Assembly: GCA_900539845.1 (NCBI GenBank)
Contig: UQDP01000006.1
Location: 50,914-114,913, forward strand
DNA length: 64,000 nt
Direction: 5' to 3'
Source: an uncultured Oscillospiraceae bacterium
GTDB taxonomy: Bacteria; Bacillota; Clostridia; Oscillospirales; Acutalibacteraceae
Below are positions 51,945 to 62,600 of the stretch, in pieces. The notes below the pieces were generated by a model. That model did no database searches. It was not told where the DNA came from and saw only the letters and a list, made by a program, of their open reading frames with translations. The first letter of the stretch is position 1. The number at the start of each line of letters is the position of its first letter. A program made the position numbers and the translations under genes.

Positions 51945-53938
51945 TCGTTCACCCCTTTCATTGAATATCCGTTTTCATCAACTGTGTAAATTATATCATA
52001 TTTTTCGGCATTGGCAAGCGTATATGACGAAAAATCAAACTCTGTTTCATATATCACGGCTTTGATGTTCCGACCGTCATCGGTTGTTTTGTAATCGACT
52101 GTAAAGGCGCTCCAAAGCTTTGAAGCAAAGCTGTCGTTCGCTGAAATATTATATTCGTAGATCTCTTCGTCAGCGTAGCCATCTGCATCTGAAGTGATAT
52201 AATTCATACAGTCCGTTTTTTCGGCAAGCTTCAAAGAATATTCTTTATCACCCTCGATAATCATGACCACTTCAAGATTATTTGACAGAATTATGTTTTC
52301 CGCCCTGTAATAATGCGCGTATTCGGACGGACAGATAACGGCAGCATAGCTGCCATCATATATGATAACGGAATTCGATCGTTCGCCATGAAGTATTCGG
52401 ACATAAACATCGCCTCTGGAAAGTGCATGCGTCACGGCAAGAATCAACACACAAACGGCACAGGACAGCACCGTACAGAGTTTAAAAATCTTTTTGGAAT
52501 CCTCTTTTCTGAGCATAAAGCCCACGCCGAAAATGAAAAGCACACAAAATATTATAAGACCGAATCTATAATCGCTTATATTTACAGTTGCAAATGAAAG
52601 GCGAGCGCATACGCGCGTTATCGTTATAAGTGCGGCAGATATATAAAAATTTATGTTTGCAAAGATCAGCATCACGGGTGACAAAAACATAAAAAGAACA
52701 AAAAACAAAGAGGATAAAAGCAGAATCTCCGTAAGCGGAATGAGGATTATATTAAGGAATATTCCCAGAATGCTCGTTGAACCGAAAATAAAATACATAA
52801 CCGGGAAAGTCGTTATAAAAACGCTGACTGAGGCTGTAAAAGTGTCCGCAATCGAACGCAGAAGTCTGTGCTTTCTGTCAATATTTAACGAAAGATTCGG
52901 ATTTACGGCCGTAAGTCCGAGCACTGCCGTGAATGTGAGAAGCGCGCCCGCGTCTGCGACGGCAAACGGGTCAAGACAGACCAAAAAAGCGGCGAAACCA
53001 AGAGAATTCAGAGCGTCGCTGCGTTCCTTTATCAGCTTGGATAACAAAAACACGAGCATCATAACGGCTGAACGCACCATTGACTTTGAAAACCCGGATA
53101 GCATCACATAGAACAAAACACTCGCGCTGCAAACAATTACGGCAGGAGCACGCGGAACAAGCAGCCTGCGCAGTATTTTATACAGCGCGCCTGATATCAC
53201 GGCAAGATTAAAGCCGGAAACTGCCATAAGATGTGTTGCGCCGCAGGCTTTGAAATTACTGTATATCTCCTCGCTGAGGTTGCTTGTATCCCCTGTCAGT
53301 ACAGCGAGAGACAGAGCGCCTTCATCGCCTGAAATGATATTGTCAAAACGGTCATTCAGCTTTTCGCGCAGTTCAAGAATATACTTATTAAGATTGACTA
53401 CTTTTTCCTCAGTTGCCGAATAATGATTAAGATAACCGCGCAGGAATATTCCGTTTCCGAATGCTCCGTTTGAATCATAAGCATTATCCCCTGCTGAAAA
53501 CAAACTGATATCGGCATTTATAACATCGTAAGATTCAGCATATATCGGCTCATCGGAATAAATCATAAGCTTGATATTCTGCGGCGCTTCGGGCATATCA
53601 ATGCTTTTTGTTTTAACTGTGTAAGCATATCCGCCGGATGAGGTTCTGCTTTCAAGATCTACCTTGTAGATCACAGCGGAAACAGTTTCTCCATCCAGCT
53701 TTTGCTGCGGCAAAACGGAATTGTAATGATTCACAATAAAAACAAGACTTGCAAGAACCACGCTTATCAAGCAAACGGGAACGGCAGCCGCCTGCCTTGT
53801 TTTTCGGCAAAATATTGAAAATATCAAAAGGACGCCTGCGGCAGCCAAAACCGCAAGCGCCCATTCGACACCCATGAAATTCAGTATGATCAAACTTAAA
53901 GCAAATGAAAATCCTATATGAGCAAAAATTCTTTTCAT
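51932..53938 (-). CDS. comEC: ComEC/Rec2-type DNA uptake channel with degenerate C-terminal domain
   Basis: 668 aa. N-terminal helices, an OB-like domain (about 90-200), then the competence domain (AVLTGDTSNLSEEIYSNFKACGATHLMAVSGFNLAVI, in overview) with seven or so helices. ComEC carries single-stranded DNA across the membrane. The C-terminal part (about 505-668) corresponds to the metallo-beta-lactamase-like domain but has no HxHxDH; its strands run GDVYVRILHGERSNSVIIYDG and so on (partial). It is therefore unlikely to be the strand-degrading nuclease. Starts 11 nt after the lacZ-type gene. Confidence 0.88.
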   Translation of the reverse strand: MKRIFAHIGFSFALSLIILNFMGVEWALAVLAAAGVLLIFSIFCRKTRQAAAVPVCLISVVLASLVFIVNHYNSVLPQQKLDGETVSAVIYKVDLESRTSSGGYAYTVKTKSIDMPEAPQNIKLMIYSDEPIYAESYDVINADISLFSAGDNAYDSNGAFGNGIFLRGYLNHYSATEEKVVNLNKYILELREKLNDRFDNIISGDEGALSLAVLTGDTSNLSEEIYSNFKACGATHLMAVSGFNLAVISGALYKILRRLLVPRAPAVIVCSASVLFYVMLSGFSKSMVRSAVMMLVFLLSKLIKERSDALNSLGFAAFLVCLDPFAVADAGALLTFTAVLGLTAVNPNLSLNIDRKHRLLRSIADTFTASVSVFITTFPVMYFIFGSTSILGIFLNIILIPLTEILLLSSLFFVLFMFLSPVMLIFANINFYISAALITITRVCARLSFATVNISDYRFGLIIFCVLFIFGVGFMLRKEDSKKIFKLCTVLSCAVCVLILAVTHALSRGDVYVRILHGERSNSVIIYDGSYAAVICPSEYAHYYRAENIILSNNLEVVMIIEGDKEYSLKLAEKTDCMNYITSDADGYADEEIYEYNISANDSFASKLWSAFTVDYKTTDDGRNIKAVIYETEFDFSSYTLANAEKYDIIYTVDENGYSMKGVNEWAE

Positions 53939-53949
53939 ATAACCGCTTT

Positions 53950-56900
53950 TTACTTTCTGGGGTTAACAGGTTCCATAACAAAGCTGTAGCTTTGCTTTAC
54001 GCCCTTTTTCATTATATAAGGTTCTCTGACAAACGCCTGACCGGGCATATCTCCGCCGACGCCGCACTGCATATGGTCTATATTCAGCGCAGTTATATCA
54101 TTATTATAAGGGATAGTATGAACGTGCGTTGCTTTTTCAAGCTGCTCAATCGTATAATGATGGGCGCTGAAATCCATGAAATTATCAAAATACGATGTAA
54201 ATTTAAAGCCATAACCATTTCTGTCTGTAATGGTAAGATAACGCACATCGGTACGGTTGGCATTTTCCTGAGGGCGCATATATCTGTGCTCAAGAGCGGT
54301 CACCGTGGACTTATGGCAAGTAATCTTCGCTCCTGTCTTTCTGTCGCAGTAAGTTGCATGAGGTCCTCTGCCGTACCAGTTCACATATTCCATTTTGCCG
54401 TCAAGAGTAAGGCGTGTGCCGAATTTTATCATATTCGCCGCAGGCACAGCGCTGTGGTATACATATATTCTTCTGTCAGGATATATCTTATATGTTGACA
54501 CAGCATTTTTAAGCAGCGGTGTATGCCATGCAATATGTACCTCAACGCAGTTATCCGAGCCTGCCGAAGCAACCGTTCTAACAGCTTTTGCTTTATGGCT
54601 GGCTGTTCTCCATCTGTAATAAGGATGGAGCGGAATAAGTGCCGGAACAAAATTGAGCGAGTCAATATCATTGTCTGTTAAGGCACGGAAATAGTAAGGC
54701 TCCATAGGCGCTTTAAGCTTTTCCCTGCCGTCGAGCGAGATGCTCGTTATTCTGCCGTTATCGATTTTTACGGCAAACGCGTCTCCGCTAATATCAACAG
54801 TGTTTCCTTTTTTTGTGAAGCTCAGATCGCCCTCAGCTTTCGGAGCAACAGGCTGCGGCATCGGGTTAAGTATGAACTGATCCCAGGCAACCTCATAATT
54901 GGTTTTTCTGCCGGGAGTTTTCTTTCTTGTAAAGAATGACACGGTCAGAACCACTTCTTTATCATCGGGAAAAGTGGTAATATCATAAGGAATCGTAATA
55001 TAGGTTTCCGAAAGCGGCTCACACTCAAATTTTTCAAGCTCTCCCGAATCCAGGATATCGCCCTCAGCCTCAACGCTCCAGCGGCAGGTGAAAGCGGAGA
55101 TATCAGTAAACAGGAACTTATTTTTTACTCTGTAAGTGCCCTTGTTTATATCGAAAGCTTCCGTCTTGATCTCGGCATACACCTTTTTGACCTCATGGAT
55201 CTGGGGATGAACAGTTCTGTCGGCGGCAATGATACCGTTCGCACAGAAATAAGTGTTAGAACCTGCAAGAGCCGTTGTATTCGGTATATCTATCGCGCTT
55301 CTCGGCTCATCTTTCGCGAAATCATCACCGTAAAGCCACATATCTTTGCCGTCTTCGCTTACTCTGTGGATCGTTTGGTCAACGAAATCCCAGATAAAGC
55401 CGCCGCACATATTGTCGTACTTTTCAAAGTCGTCCATATATTCCTGGAAATTTCCGAGTGAGTTTTCCATAGAATGCGCATATTCGCACAAAATGACCGG
55501 CTTGCCCTCATACATTTCGGGTTTAATGGGCTTGCTGTCTGCGGCAAGCTGATTGGCAATATTGTCATAGAGCGTAATTTTTATTTCTTCTTTGTTGCCG
55601 AGCTTTTTCATGATGTCGGCAGTCGGATACATTCTTGAGATGACGTCACTCTTCGTCAGGTCAAAATCGCCCTCATAATGGAACTGCCTTGTGTTATCAA
55701 GCTTCAGAGCCGCCTCTTTCATTTTGGCAAAATTGCTTCCGTCTCCGGCTTCATTTCCGAGACTCCACATAAACACACAAGGGTTATTCCTGTCTCGGAG
55801 CACCATTCTCTCCATTCTGTCAACAACCGCGTCGGTCCACATCGGATTGCTGCCCGGCACACCCTTGCGCCTTACGCCATGGGTTTCGACTTCACATTCG
55901 TCCATAACGTAAAAGCCGTATTCGTTGCACATCTCATAAAAATACGGATCGTCGGGATAATGCGAGGTGCGGATCGAGTTTATATTATTCTGTTTCATTA
56001 TGTCAAGATCCTGAGAGTATCTTTCACGCGGAACAGCCCAACCGTTGTCGGGATCAAAATCGTGGCGGTTAACGCCCCTTATCATAAGCGGCATACCGTT
56101 GAAATAGATTTTTTCGCCCTTGATCTCAACCTGTTTGAAACCTACTTTGTAAGTTTTAACAGCATATGTTTTTTTGCCCACGGAAACACTGACAACAAGC
56201 GTGTAAAGATCAGGATGCTCGGCGGACCATTTTTTCGGATTCTTGATCTCGGCCTTCATAGAAAACTTCGTCTTTGCACGTTCCAGCTTAAGCGATTCTT
56301 CGCCGAGTTCAATTTCCCTGCCGGTATTGGACAGCAGATATGCCTTACAGCTCACTTTACCGTTCAGCGCGCCGTAATTCATGATTTCAACATCAAGCGA
56401 AGCTACTGCGTCTTTATAAAACGTGTCAAATTCCGTTCTGAAGAAAAAGTCCCTTATCGCAACAGGGCTTTCGGCAAAAATATATACCTCACGATAAATG
56501 CCGCAAAGCCACCACATATCCTGATCCTCAAGATAAGTGCCGTCCGAATATCTGTAAACCTTGGCGCAAACAATATTCTCTTCTCCAGGCCTTACAAATT
56601 TGGTTATATTAAATTCATGAGGAGTCATAGAACCCTGACTGTATCCGACATAACTGCCGTTTACATACACCTCGAGCGCAGCTTTGGCAGCGCCGAAATG
56701 AATAAAAATCTCTCTTCCGTCAAAATCAGCAGGCAGCTCAAAAGCTTTTCTGTAAAAACCGATCTCCTGCATCTTATGGTTGATCTTCGGGATACTATGC
56801 TTACTGCGGCTGATCGCTTTAGGAAAAGTGCTCGCATAGTAATACGGCACGGAATAACCCTGTGTCTGCCAGACCGACGGAACTTTGATCTCGTTCCATT

Positions 56901-57114
56901 CCCTATCGTTAAAATCCGTTTTTTCAAAATCAGAAGGCTGATTTTCAAGACCTCTCTGCCAGTAAAACTTCCACATCCCGTTGAGAGAAAGCTTATATTT
57001 GCTCTCTTCCCCAGAGAGTGCGGACTCGACATCATCGAACGGCATAGCGATAACATGACCGTCCTCTTTATTTACTTTGATGATTTTGGGATCTTCCCAT
57101 ATGTATTTTTCCAT
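53950..57114 (-). CDS. Beta-galactosidase, glycoside hydrolase family 2 (LacZ type)
   Basis: 1054 aa from ATG 57114, weak GGAGA site; the longer frame upstream includes the promoter. Full LacZ layout: sugar-binding, Ig-like, TIM barrel, Ig-like and C-terminal beta-sandwich (bgal small N) domains. Acid/base Glu in MWSLGNEAGDGSN and nucleophile in ILCEYAHSMENS. Cytoplasmic. It hydrolyses terminal beta-galactosides. Followed closely by comEC, so readthrough into competence genes is possible. Confidence 0.95.
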   Translation of the reverse strand: MEKYIWEDPKIIKVNKEDGHVIAMPFDDVESALSGEESKYKLSLNGMWKFYWQRGLENQPSDFEKTDFNDREWNEIKVPSVWQTQGYSVPYYYASTFPKAISRSKHSIPKINHKMQEIGFYRKAFELPADFDGREIFIHFGAAKAALEVYVNGSYVGYSQGSMTPHEFNITKFVRPGEENIVCAKVYRYSDGTYLEDQDMWWLCGIYREVYIFAESPVAIRDFFFRTEFDTFYKDAVASLDVEIMNYGALNGKVSCKAYLLSNTGREIELGEESLKLERAKTKFSMKAEIKNPKKWSAEHPDLYTLVVSVSVGKKTYAVKTYKVGFKQVEIKGEKIYFNGMPLMIRGVNRHDFDPDNGWAVPRERYSQDLDIMKQNNINSIRTSHYPDDPYFYEMCNEYGFYVMDECEVETHGVRRKGVPGSNPMWTDAVVDRMERMVLRDRNNPCVFMWSLGNEAGDGSNFAKMKEAALKLDNTRQFHYEGDFDLTKSDVISRMYPTADIMKKLGNKEEIKITLYDNIANQLAADSKPIKPEMYEGKPVILCEYAHSMENSLGNFQEYMDDFEKYDNMCGGFIWDFVDQTIHRVSEDGKDMWLYGDDFAKDEPRSAIDIPNTTALAGSNTYFCANGIIAADRTVHPQIHEVKKVYAEIKTEAFDINKGTYRVKNKFLFTDISAFTCRWSVEAEGDILDSGELEKFECEPLSETYITIPYDITTFPDDKEVVLTVSFFTRKKTPGRKTNYEVAWDQFILNPMPQPVAPKAEGDLSFTKKGNTVDISGDAFAVKIDNGRITSISLDGREKLKAPMEPYYFRALTDNDIDSLNFVPALIPLHPYYRWRTASHKAKAVRTVASAGSDNCVEVHIAWHTPLLKNAVSTYKIYPDRRIYVYHSAVPAANMIKFGTRLTLDGKMEYVNWYGRGPHATYCDRKTGAKITCHKSTVTALEHRYMRPQENANRTDVRYLTITDRNGYGFKFTSYFDNFMDFSAHHYTIEQLEKATHVHTIPYNNDITALNIDHMQCGVGGDMPGQAFVREPYIMKKGVKQSYSFVMEPVNPRK

Positions 57115-57150
57115 AACACAGTCTCCGATCTCATTTTTAATATATAAATT

Positions 57151-57179
57151 AATGTAACAGAATTCAAAATAAAAGTCAA
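57151..57179 (-). promoter_or_regulatory. Promoter of the LacZ-type gene
   Basis: On the minus strand TTGACT (57179-57174), 17 nt, TACATT (57156-57151), 36 nt before the ATG. Confidence 0.6.
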
Positions 57180-57197
57180 CAAAACGGGCAATATATG

Positions 57198-57227
57198 TAG
57201 ACAAAATAAATTGAAATATGATATAAT
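57198..57227 (+). promoter_or_regulatory. Promoter of the FemABX-type gene
   Basis: TAGACA (57198-57203), 18 nt, TATAAT (57222-57227). Divergent from the lacZ promoter. Confidence 0.5.
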
Positions 57228-57315
57228 TTAAAAAATACTTTTGGTGATTATTACAAAAGAAATGATATGACAGACAATTAAATCACAAATGGATTAACGG
57301 AGGATAAAGGCCGAT

Positions 57316-58353
57316 ATGATCGAACGGGTTAATGAAAACAATCTTGAAGAATATGAAAATTTTATCAAAGCACATCCGAAAGGGCTATTTCAGCACTCCT
57401 CCAAATGGGCAAAGGTTAAATCAGCCTGGAAATGGGAAGCCATTATGCTTAAGGACGATAACGGCACCATTAAAGGTTCTGCGGCTGTGCTGATCAGATT
57501 TGTGCCTGTAATCAAAAACGCCCTTTTCTATGTATGCCGCGGCTTCGTTGCGGATGAACATGATTTTGAAACATTTGACAAACTGTTTGACGGACTCCTT
57601 GAACTCGCAAAAGAGTATAAAGCTTACTGCATTAAAATAGACCCGGAGATCGTCGTTGAAAATACTGCGTATAAAAAACATCTTATCGAAAAAGGTTTTA
57701 CGGAGCTGAACCCGGGATGCCTTGACTTTGAAAATGTGCAGCCGCGTTTTGTTTATTGCTTTGATTATAACGGAATGACAGAGGACGAGCTCTTGCTCAC
57801 ATTTAAAGCCGATTACAGAAACAGGATACGCAAGGCGCCTAAAAAAGGTGTTGAAGTTAAAATCATGGGCACCGAAGCGCTCGATGATTTCGTAAGGATC
57901 ATGAAAGAGACCGGCGAGAGAGACGGATTTTCCACAAGACCAAAGTGGTATTTTGAAAAGATACTGAATTGTATGGGCGAGGACGCACGTCTTTATATGG
58001 CATATTACGAAGGAAAAGCCATTGCCGGAACCATTGCGATCAAATGGGGCAAGAATGTGATGAAATATCAGTACGGCGCTTCATCAAACGCGCACAGAAA
58101 TGTATATCCCAATTACGCGCTGCAGTGGGCAATGATGCAATGGGGTCTTGAATGCGGCTGCGCGGTTTATGACTTCGGCGGAATAAGCGGCGACTGCCAG
58201 AATCCAAACAACCCACATTACGGGCTTTGGAGATTTAAGCATGGCTTCGGCGGTTATATGAAAGAATTTATCGGTGAATTTGACTATGTCATAAACAAAC
58301 CTGTATACAGTCTTTATAATATTGCTATGGATTTAAAGAAGAAATTATCTTGA
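57316..58353 (+). CDS. FemABX-family peptidoglycan interpeptide aminoacyltransferase
   Basis: 345 aa with two GNAT-like domains. Family marks are FQHSSKWAKVKSAWKWE (about 25-41), the basic YRNRIRKAPKKGVEV (about 173-187) and YDFGGISGD with GLWRFKHGFGGYMKEFIGEFDYV (in parts, about 285-330). Fem proteins move amino acids from aminoacyl-tRNA to lipid II. GGAGG before ATG 57316. Next to an alanine-racemase-like gene, so the pair may modify the peptidoglycan peptide, perhaps with alanine. Which residue is added is unknown. Confidence 0.9.
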   Translation: MIERVNENNLEEYENFIKAHPKGLFQHSSKWAKVKSAWKWEAIMLKDDNGTIKGSAAVLIRFVPVIKNALFYVCRGFVADEHDFETFDKLFDGLLELAKEYKAYCIKIDPEIVVENTAYKKHLIEKGFTELNPGCLDFENVQPRFVYCFDYNGMTEDELLLTFKADYRNRIRKAPKKGVEVKIMGTEALDDFVRIMKETGERDGFSTRPKWYFEKILNCMGEDARLYMAYYEGKAIAGTIAIKWGKNVMKYQYGASSNAHRNVYPNYALQWAMMQWGLECGCAVYDFGGISGDCQNPNNPHYGLWRFKHGFGGYMKEFIGEFDYVINKPVYSLYNIAMDLKKKLS

Positions 58354-58504
58354 ACCTTTATGCAGGTAAAGACTGTGACACCCCCAAAATTTTTCCGCGG
58401 CGCAAATTTGAATAAATACAGTTCTCATCACGCCGTATCGGCTGCATCAAGGAAGAACGTGATTGTATTCAGTATTTGTAGCCGGAAAGGCTGTGTGGAG
58501 CAAT

Positions 58505-59581
58505 ATGAGCAGATACGTTATAGATAAAACCAAACTGATTGAAAATATAGAATTTATAAAAAAGAAAGCAGGCGTGCCTGTAATAGGCGTTGTAAAAGGC
58601 AACGGTTACGGATTCGGGATAAAAGAATTCACAACGGTTTTAAAAGAATGCGGCATAAATTTTTTCGCAGTGACTGAAGTTACCGATATCCCTGTTCTTA
58701 AAGAGATATTAAATGATGATGACGAGATCCTGATTATGCGCTCCACCTGTATAGCTGACGAGGCAAAGCTTATCGCCGAAAGCGGATGCATAGCAACGAT
58801 CGGCTCCGAAGAAGCGTGCAAAGTCATGGAAAAGGTTGCCGGCGAACTTGATATAACAGTAAAATGCCATCTCAAGATCGATACAGGTATGGGACGGTAC
58901 GGTTTTATGCCAAGTGAAATCACAAAGGCAATTGAATGTTATAAGCAGCCGCATCTGGAATTTACGGGAATATACACGCATTTTTCGAGCGCGTTCAGAA
59001 ATGCCGAGCTTACAAAAGCGCAGCTCACTGTTTTTAAAGACTGCATATCGCAGATCGAAAAAGCCGGCTTCAAACCCGGTATTGCGCACTGCGCCAACTC
59101 ACCTGCTCTTTTAAATGTTGAGGGCGTGTCCATGGACGCTGTCAGAATAGGTTCAGCGTTTACAGGCAGAGTGATAACAAGGGCAAAAACGCCCCTGCAC
59201 AGACTCGGCAGTCTTGAAGCAGAGGTCGTTGATATCAAAACCGTTCCTGCCGGATATTCAATAGGCTACAACGGATTATTCAAGACGCAGCGAGAAACAA
59301 AGATCGCAATCGTTCCCATAGGACATTACGACGGCTTCGGGCTTCAGAAAGAACGGGAGACCGCCGATCTCAGATACGTTCTCTCCGCAGCAAAGCAATA
59401 TGTCAAAAAAAAGCAGATGTATATGCGTATAAACGGAAGAATGTACCATGTTATCGGTGAGATCGGACTTTCCCATACTGCGGTAGATATTACCGGCTCC
59501 GATGTAAAAGCGGGTGACACCGCCAGCGTTGACATCTCCCCGCTTATGGTAAATCCGAGACTTCAAAGAATATATAAATGA
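58505..59581 (+). CDS. Alanine racemase-like PLP enzyme
   Basis: 358 aa from ATG 58505 (GGAG 4 nt upstream; a TTG 14 codons earlier is an alternative). Fold type III: the PLP lysine is in VVKGNGYGFG, the catalytic Tyr in SIGYNGLF, and Arg in VRIGSAFTG. Two family motifs differ from typical Alr: KGNGYG for KANAYG, and GHYDG for GYADG. It should interconvert L- and D-amino acids, probably alanine or serine. Follows the Fem gene by 151 nt with no terminator between, ends at a strong hairpin. Probably cell-wall related. Confidence 0.85.
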   Translation: MSRYVIDKTKLIENIEFIKKKAGVPVIGVVKGNGYGFGIKEFTTVLKECGINFFAVTEVTDIPVLKEILNDDDEILIMRSTCIADEAKLIAESGCIATIGSEEACKVMEKVAGELDITVKCHLKIDTGMGRYGFMPSEITKAIECYKQPHLEFTGIYTHFSSAFRNAELTKAQLTVFKDCISQIEKAGFKPGIAHCANSPALLNVEGVSMDAVRIGSAFTGRVITRAKTPLHRLGSLEAEVVDIKTVPAGYSIGYNGLFKTQRETKIAIVPIGHYDGFGLQKERETADLRYVLSAAKQYVKKKQMYMRINGRMYHVIGEIGLSHTAVDITGSDVKAGDTASVDISPLMVNPRLQRIYK

Positions 59582-59583
59582 TT

Positions 59584-59615
59584 AAAGCGGCTGTGAAAAA
59601 CACAGCCGCTTTATA
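59584..59615. terminator. Terminator between racemase and GH38 genes
   Basis: Twelve-bp perfect stem (59584-59595 with 59601-59612), 5-nt loop, then TTTATATTT on the plus strand. Confidence 0.85.
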
Positions 59616-59677
59616 TTTGCCAAAACACGTAGTAGTGTAAACCGATAGAATCCCACTCCACACAGCGAAATCCTAAT

Positions 59678-62600
59678 TTATATAAAATTTAGAAATCGGC
59701 GTTTTGATTTTCTTGCGAGCGCAGAGTCCTGATTCTCAAAATATTTATCGGTATGATCTACGGAGACATCATCACTTTTCAGCCTGCTGCCGTGAACATC
59801 TACCGCAACAATATGATAGATATATCTGTTATCAAAATGAACTCCGTTATCCCTAAAAGAAGTAACATAATCATCTGGGGTTTTTGCAATCAAATTGCCG
59901 TCACGATATATCTCATAGTGGCTTACGGGAACAGAGCCATGAACAGGGGTCCAAAACAGATCGATTCTGTTTTTCTCACGAGGAAAAGCGTACAGCACAG
60001 GCTTTTCAAAAATCTCAGAATCATGAAGCGTACCCTTTTGAGGAGTTACACTTTCCGAAAATTCGCTTTTCCTGCCTGCACCCACACTGCGCACACAATA
60101 CTTATAGCTTTCACATATCTCTTTTGTGACCTGACAGTCAAACAGTGCATTATGCTTTGTGGAGCCGACAAAAAACATTCTGCCGTCTTTAACGCGGTAC
60201 ACCTCATAAAGCACCGCGTTTTTCGCGTGCTTCCATGAAACGATGACGCCCTGACGCTCCGTTCGGTTATCAGTCAGTTCCTTCACGCGGTCTTTCTGAT
60301 AGTGCCCGCATCTCGGAAGCCGTATGTCAATGCATACAGCGCCGACATCTTCCGCCTTTGAAACATCTTTCTTTGTTTTAATACGGAACGTTTTGATCTC
60401 ATACGGCTTTAGAGAAAAAGTGATTTCGTTATTTTCCGTTTCTTTTCCGATATCGTTTTCAATGATATCTGTCTCAATATAAGACTCGATATCTTCACAA
60501 AAACGCACTTTTATATTTTGTGTTTCCTCCCCTGCCGTTTCATTAAAGCGAACGATCATACCGTCGCCGTTTGACTCGGCGGGTTTCATTGTTGAAAGAA
60601 GCACATTGGGTCTGTTGATAGATATGTAAGACTTTTCACTGACCCTTCCATCCATATTAGCTGCTGCTTTCTTTATTAATACAGCTTGCAAAGGCGCGCA
60701 TCGCTCCCATGACACGCGGTTTATCCAGCTGACTGATTTTCCTTTTCCCGTAAACAGAGAATATGAAAAATCGGCCGCTCCGGGCTGATCGCCCTGAAAA
60801 TTTGTCTGCCACATATTGTTCATAATGTAGCTGAATATATATGGCTTTTCTGATTTATAATCAAATGACCATTTACCCGTTCTGCGCTCGCCGAACTGCA
60901 GGAGTGAGGTATTGACAAGTGACAGCGTCATGCTGTAATCATCGCTTTTATCATAAACATTGACCCACTTATTCGCAGTATACCAATCTCTTGAGGTGCC
61001 GTATATCTGCTCTCCCTCCGCAACATTGCCGATAGGAAGGTCATAACGTATCTCATAGCCTTTTTCGGCATTGAAAGGAAAAGTATAAAACGCTTCTTCC
61101 TTGCAGACGAGCTGCGGCAGCGCGGATTTCAGCACCTTATTCTCAATATCATCGTAAAGTTTTATCGTCTGGCGAATACTTCCCGAACGGAAAGTGCCTG
61201 TATCCACAACAATTTCAGCTCCTAGAGCAGTCGTTTTCAATCGGATCTTGGTGTTTTCTTTTAACGGCTGATACAAATTCCATTTCCATGAGGAGAATTT
61301 AGAGCCCATATTTTGGAAAGGAATAGCAAAATCATCGTAATACTGATACTGGTTCCATTTGACATCTGCCGAACCGTCCACTACTTTCCTGTTTCCGTTT
61401 CGCTTATCAATAATACTTGCAACCGTGCCGTCATCGCACATAAGCAGTTTATAGAATGGTGTTTCAACACAGTTACCATAAATTTTTGCTTCGGAAATAA
61501 AATCAGGTGTTTTATCAACGGGAACAACTGAATAAAGCTTGTATCCCAGCGCGGGAACATTTTTTGCAATAAACGAAAGCTCGTTTCCGCTCAGTTCATA
61601 CGGAAGGCTTTCGCCGTCACTGATGATCTCAAACTTTTCCGGCAGAATATCATCTTCCGGCCGAACGGTTACAACATCCGTTCTGTTCCAGCTTAACGGG
61701 TTATAAACATAAATGCTACTGCCGTTTTGAGCGGCATTCTTGGCCAAGATTTTCAACGTATTATGGATTGTTTTTCGGGCAAGAGCATGGGCTCCCAATG
61801 CATTCGAGCGTTTCCACTCGTTTTGCTGGTAATACGCGTCGCATTTTTTATAGGCAAAATATCCCCAAGTGTGCTCATTATAAACCGAAGCGCGGTCTGA
61901 AGCGTCGCATAAGTCATCTGTCGGATAAGATGCTCCGCAGCATAAAGACGCCACAGACGCCATGGTTTCAGCCACGGGAACCAGTGTTCCGTTTTTCTTA
62001 TTTATTCCCGACTCGTATGCCGTAGTACCCCAGCCATCGTTCCACCAGTTTTCCTCTGTGCCTGTTTCAATAGGTATAAGATGGGAATATTCCCTTTCAA
62101 TATCCTCAAAAAACTTTTCCGGGAAAGCGGATATTATTTTGGGATATGCATAGCCTTGCGAATGCCACTTTTCATTCAAATCGTTCACGATTCTTATTTG
62201 CTTTTCCAAAGGCGGTTTATTGTCACCAAACGGAATCAGCGGCATTGGAAATTTGTCATACGGGTATGCGCGTCTTCCCGTTCTTTGCTCCAATGTTCTG
62301 ATCAGTTTCAAGATCTCCCGTTCAGCAAGCTCTGTGCTTCCTTTGCCGTTCGGATAGGTTCCGCCAAAGCCGTAATTATCGCCATAAGTCTTTCCGTTAA
62401 AAACCAAGATCTTATTATCTCTGTTAAAGCCCGTCATATAAAACAGATCATATTGGCGCACCTTGTGATAAGGCGATCGGTCGGGGTTCATAGAATGAAT
62501 GGCATATTTAATTCCCGCCGAATTCAGTATATCCACATAACTTTTCGTGATAGCGGGATTATCAAACATTCTGATCGTATGATCTTCCGGCAAATCGTAT

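Noticed and set aside
55678..57147. Long open frame (489 codons) on the plus strand opposite the LacZ-type gene
   Set aside because: It mirrors a clear GH2 coding sequence and has no ribosome site or family likeness; long antisense frames are a codon-bias effect.
57115..57204. Upstream extension of the LacZ-type gene
   Set aside because: It covers the -35/-10 promoter boxes, and GH2 homology begins after the ATG at 57114.
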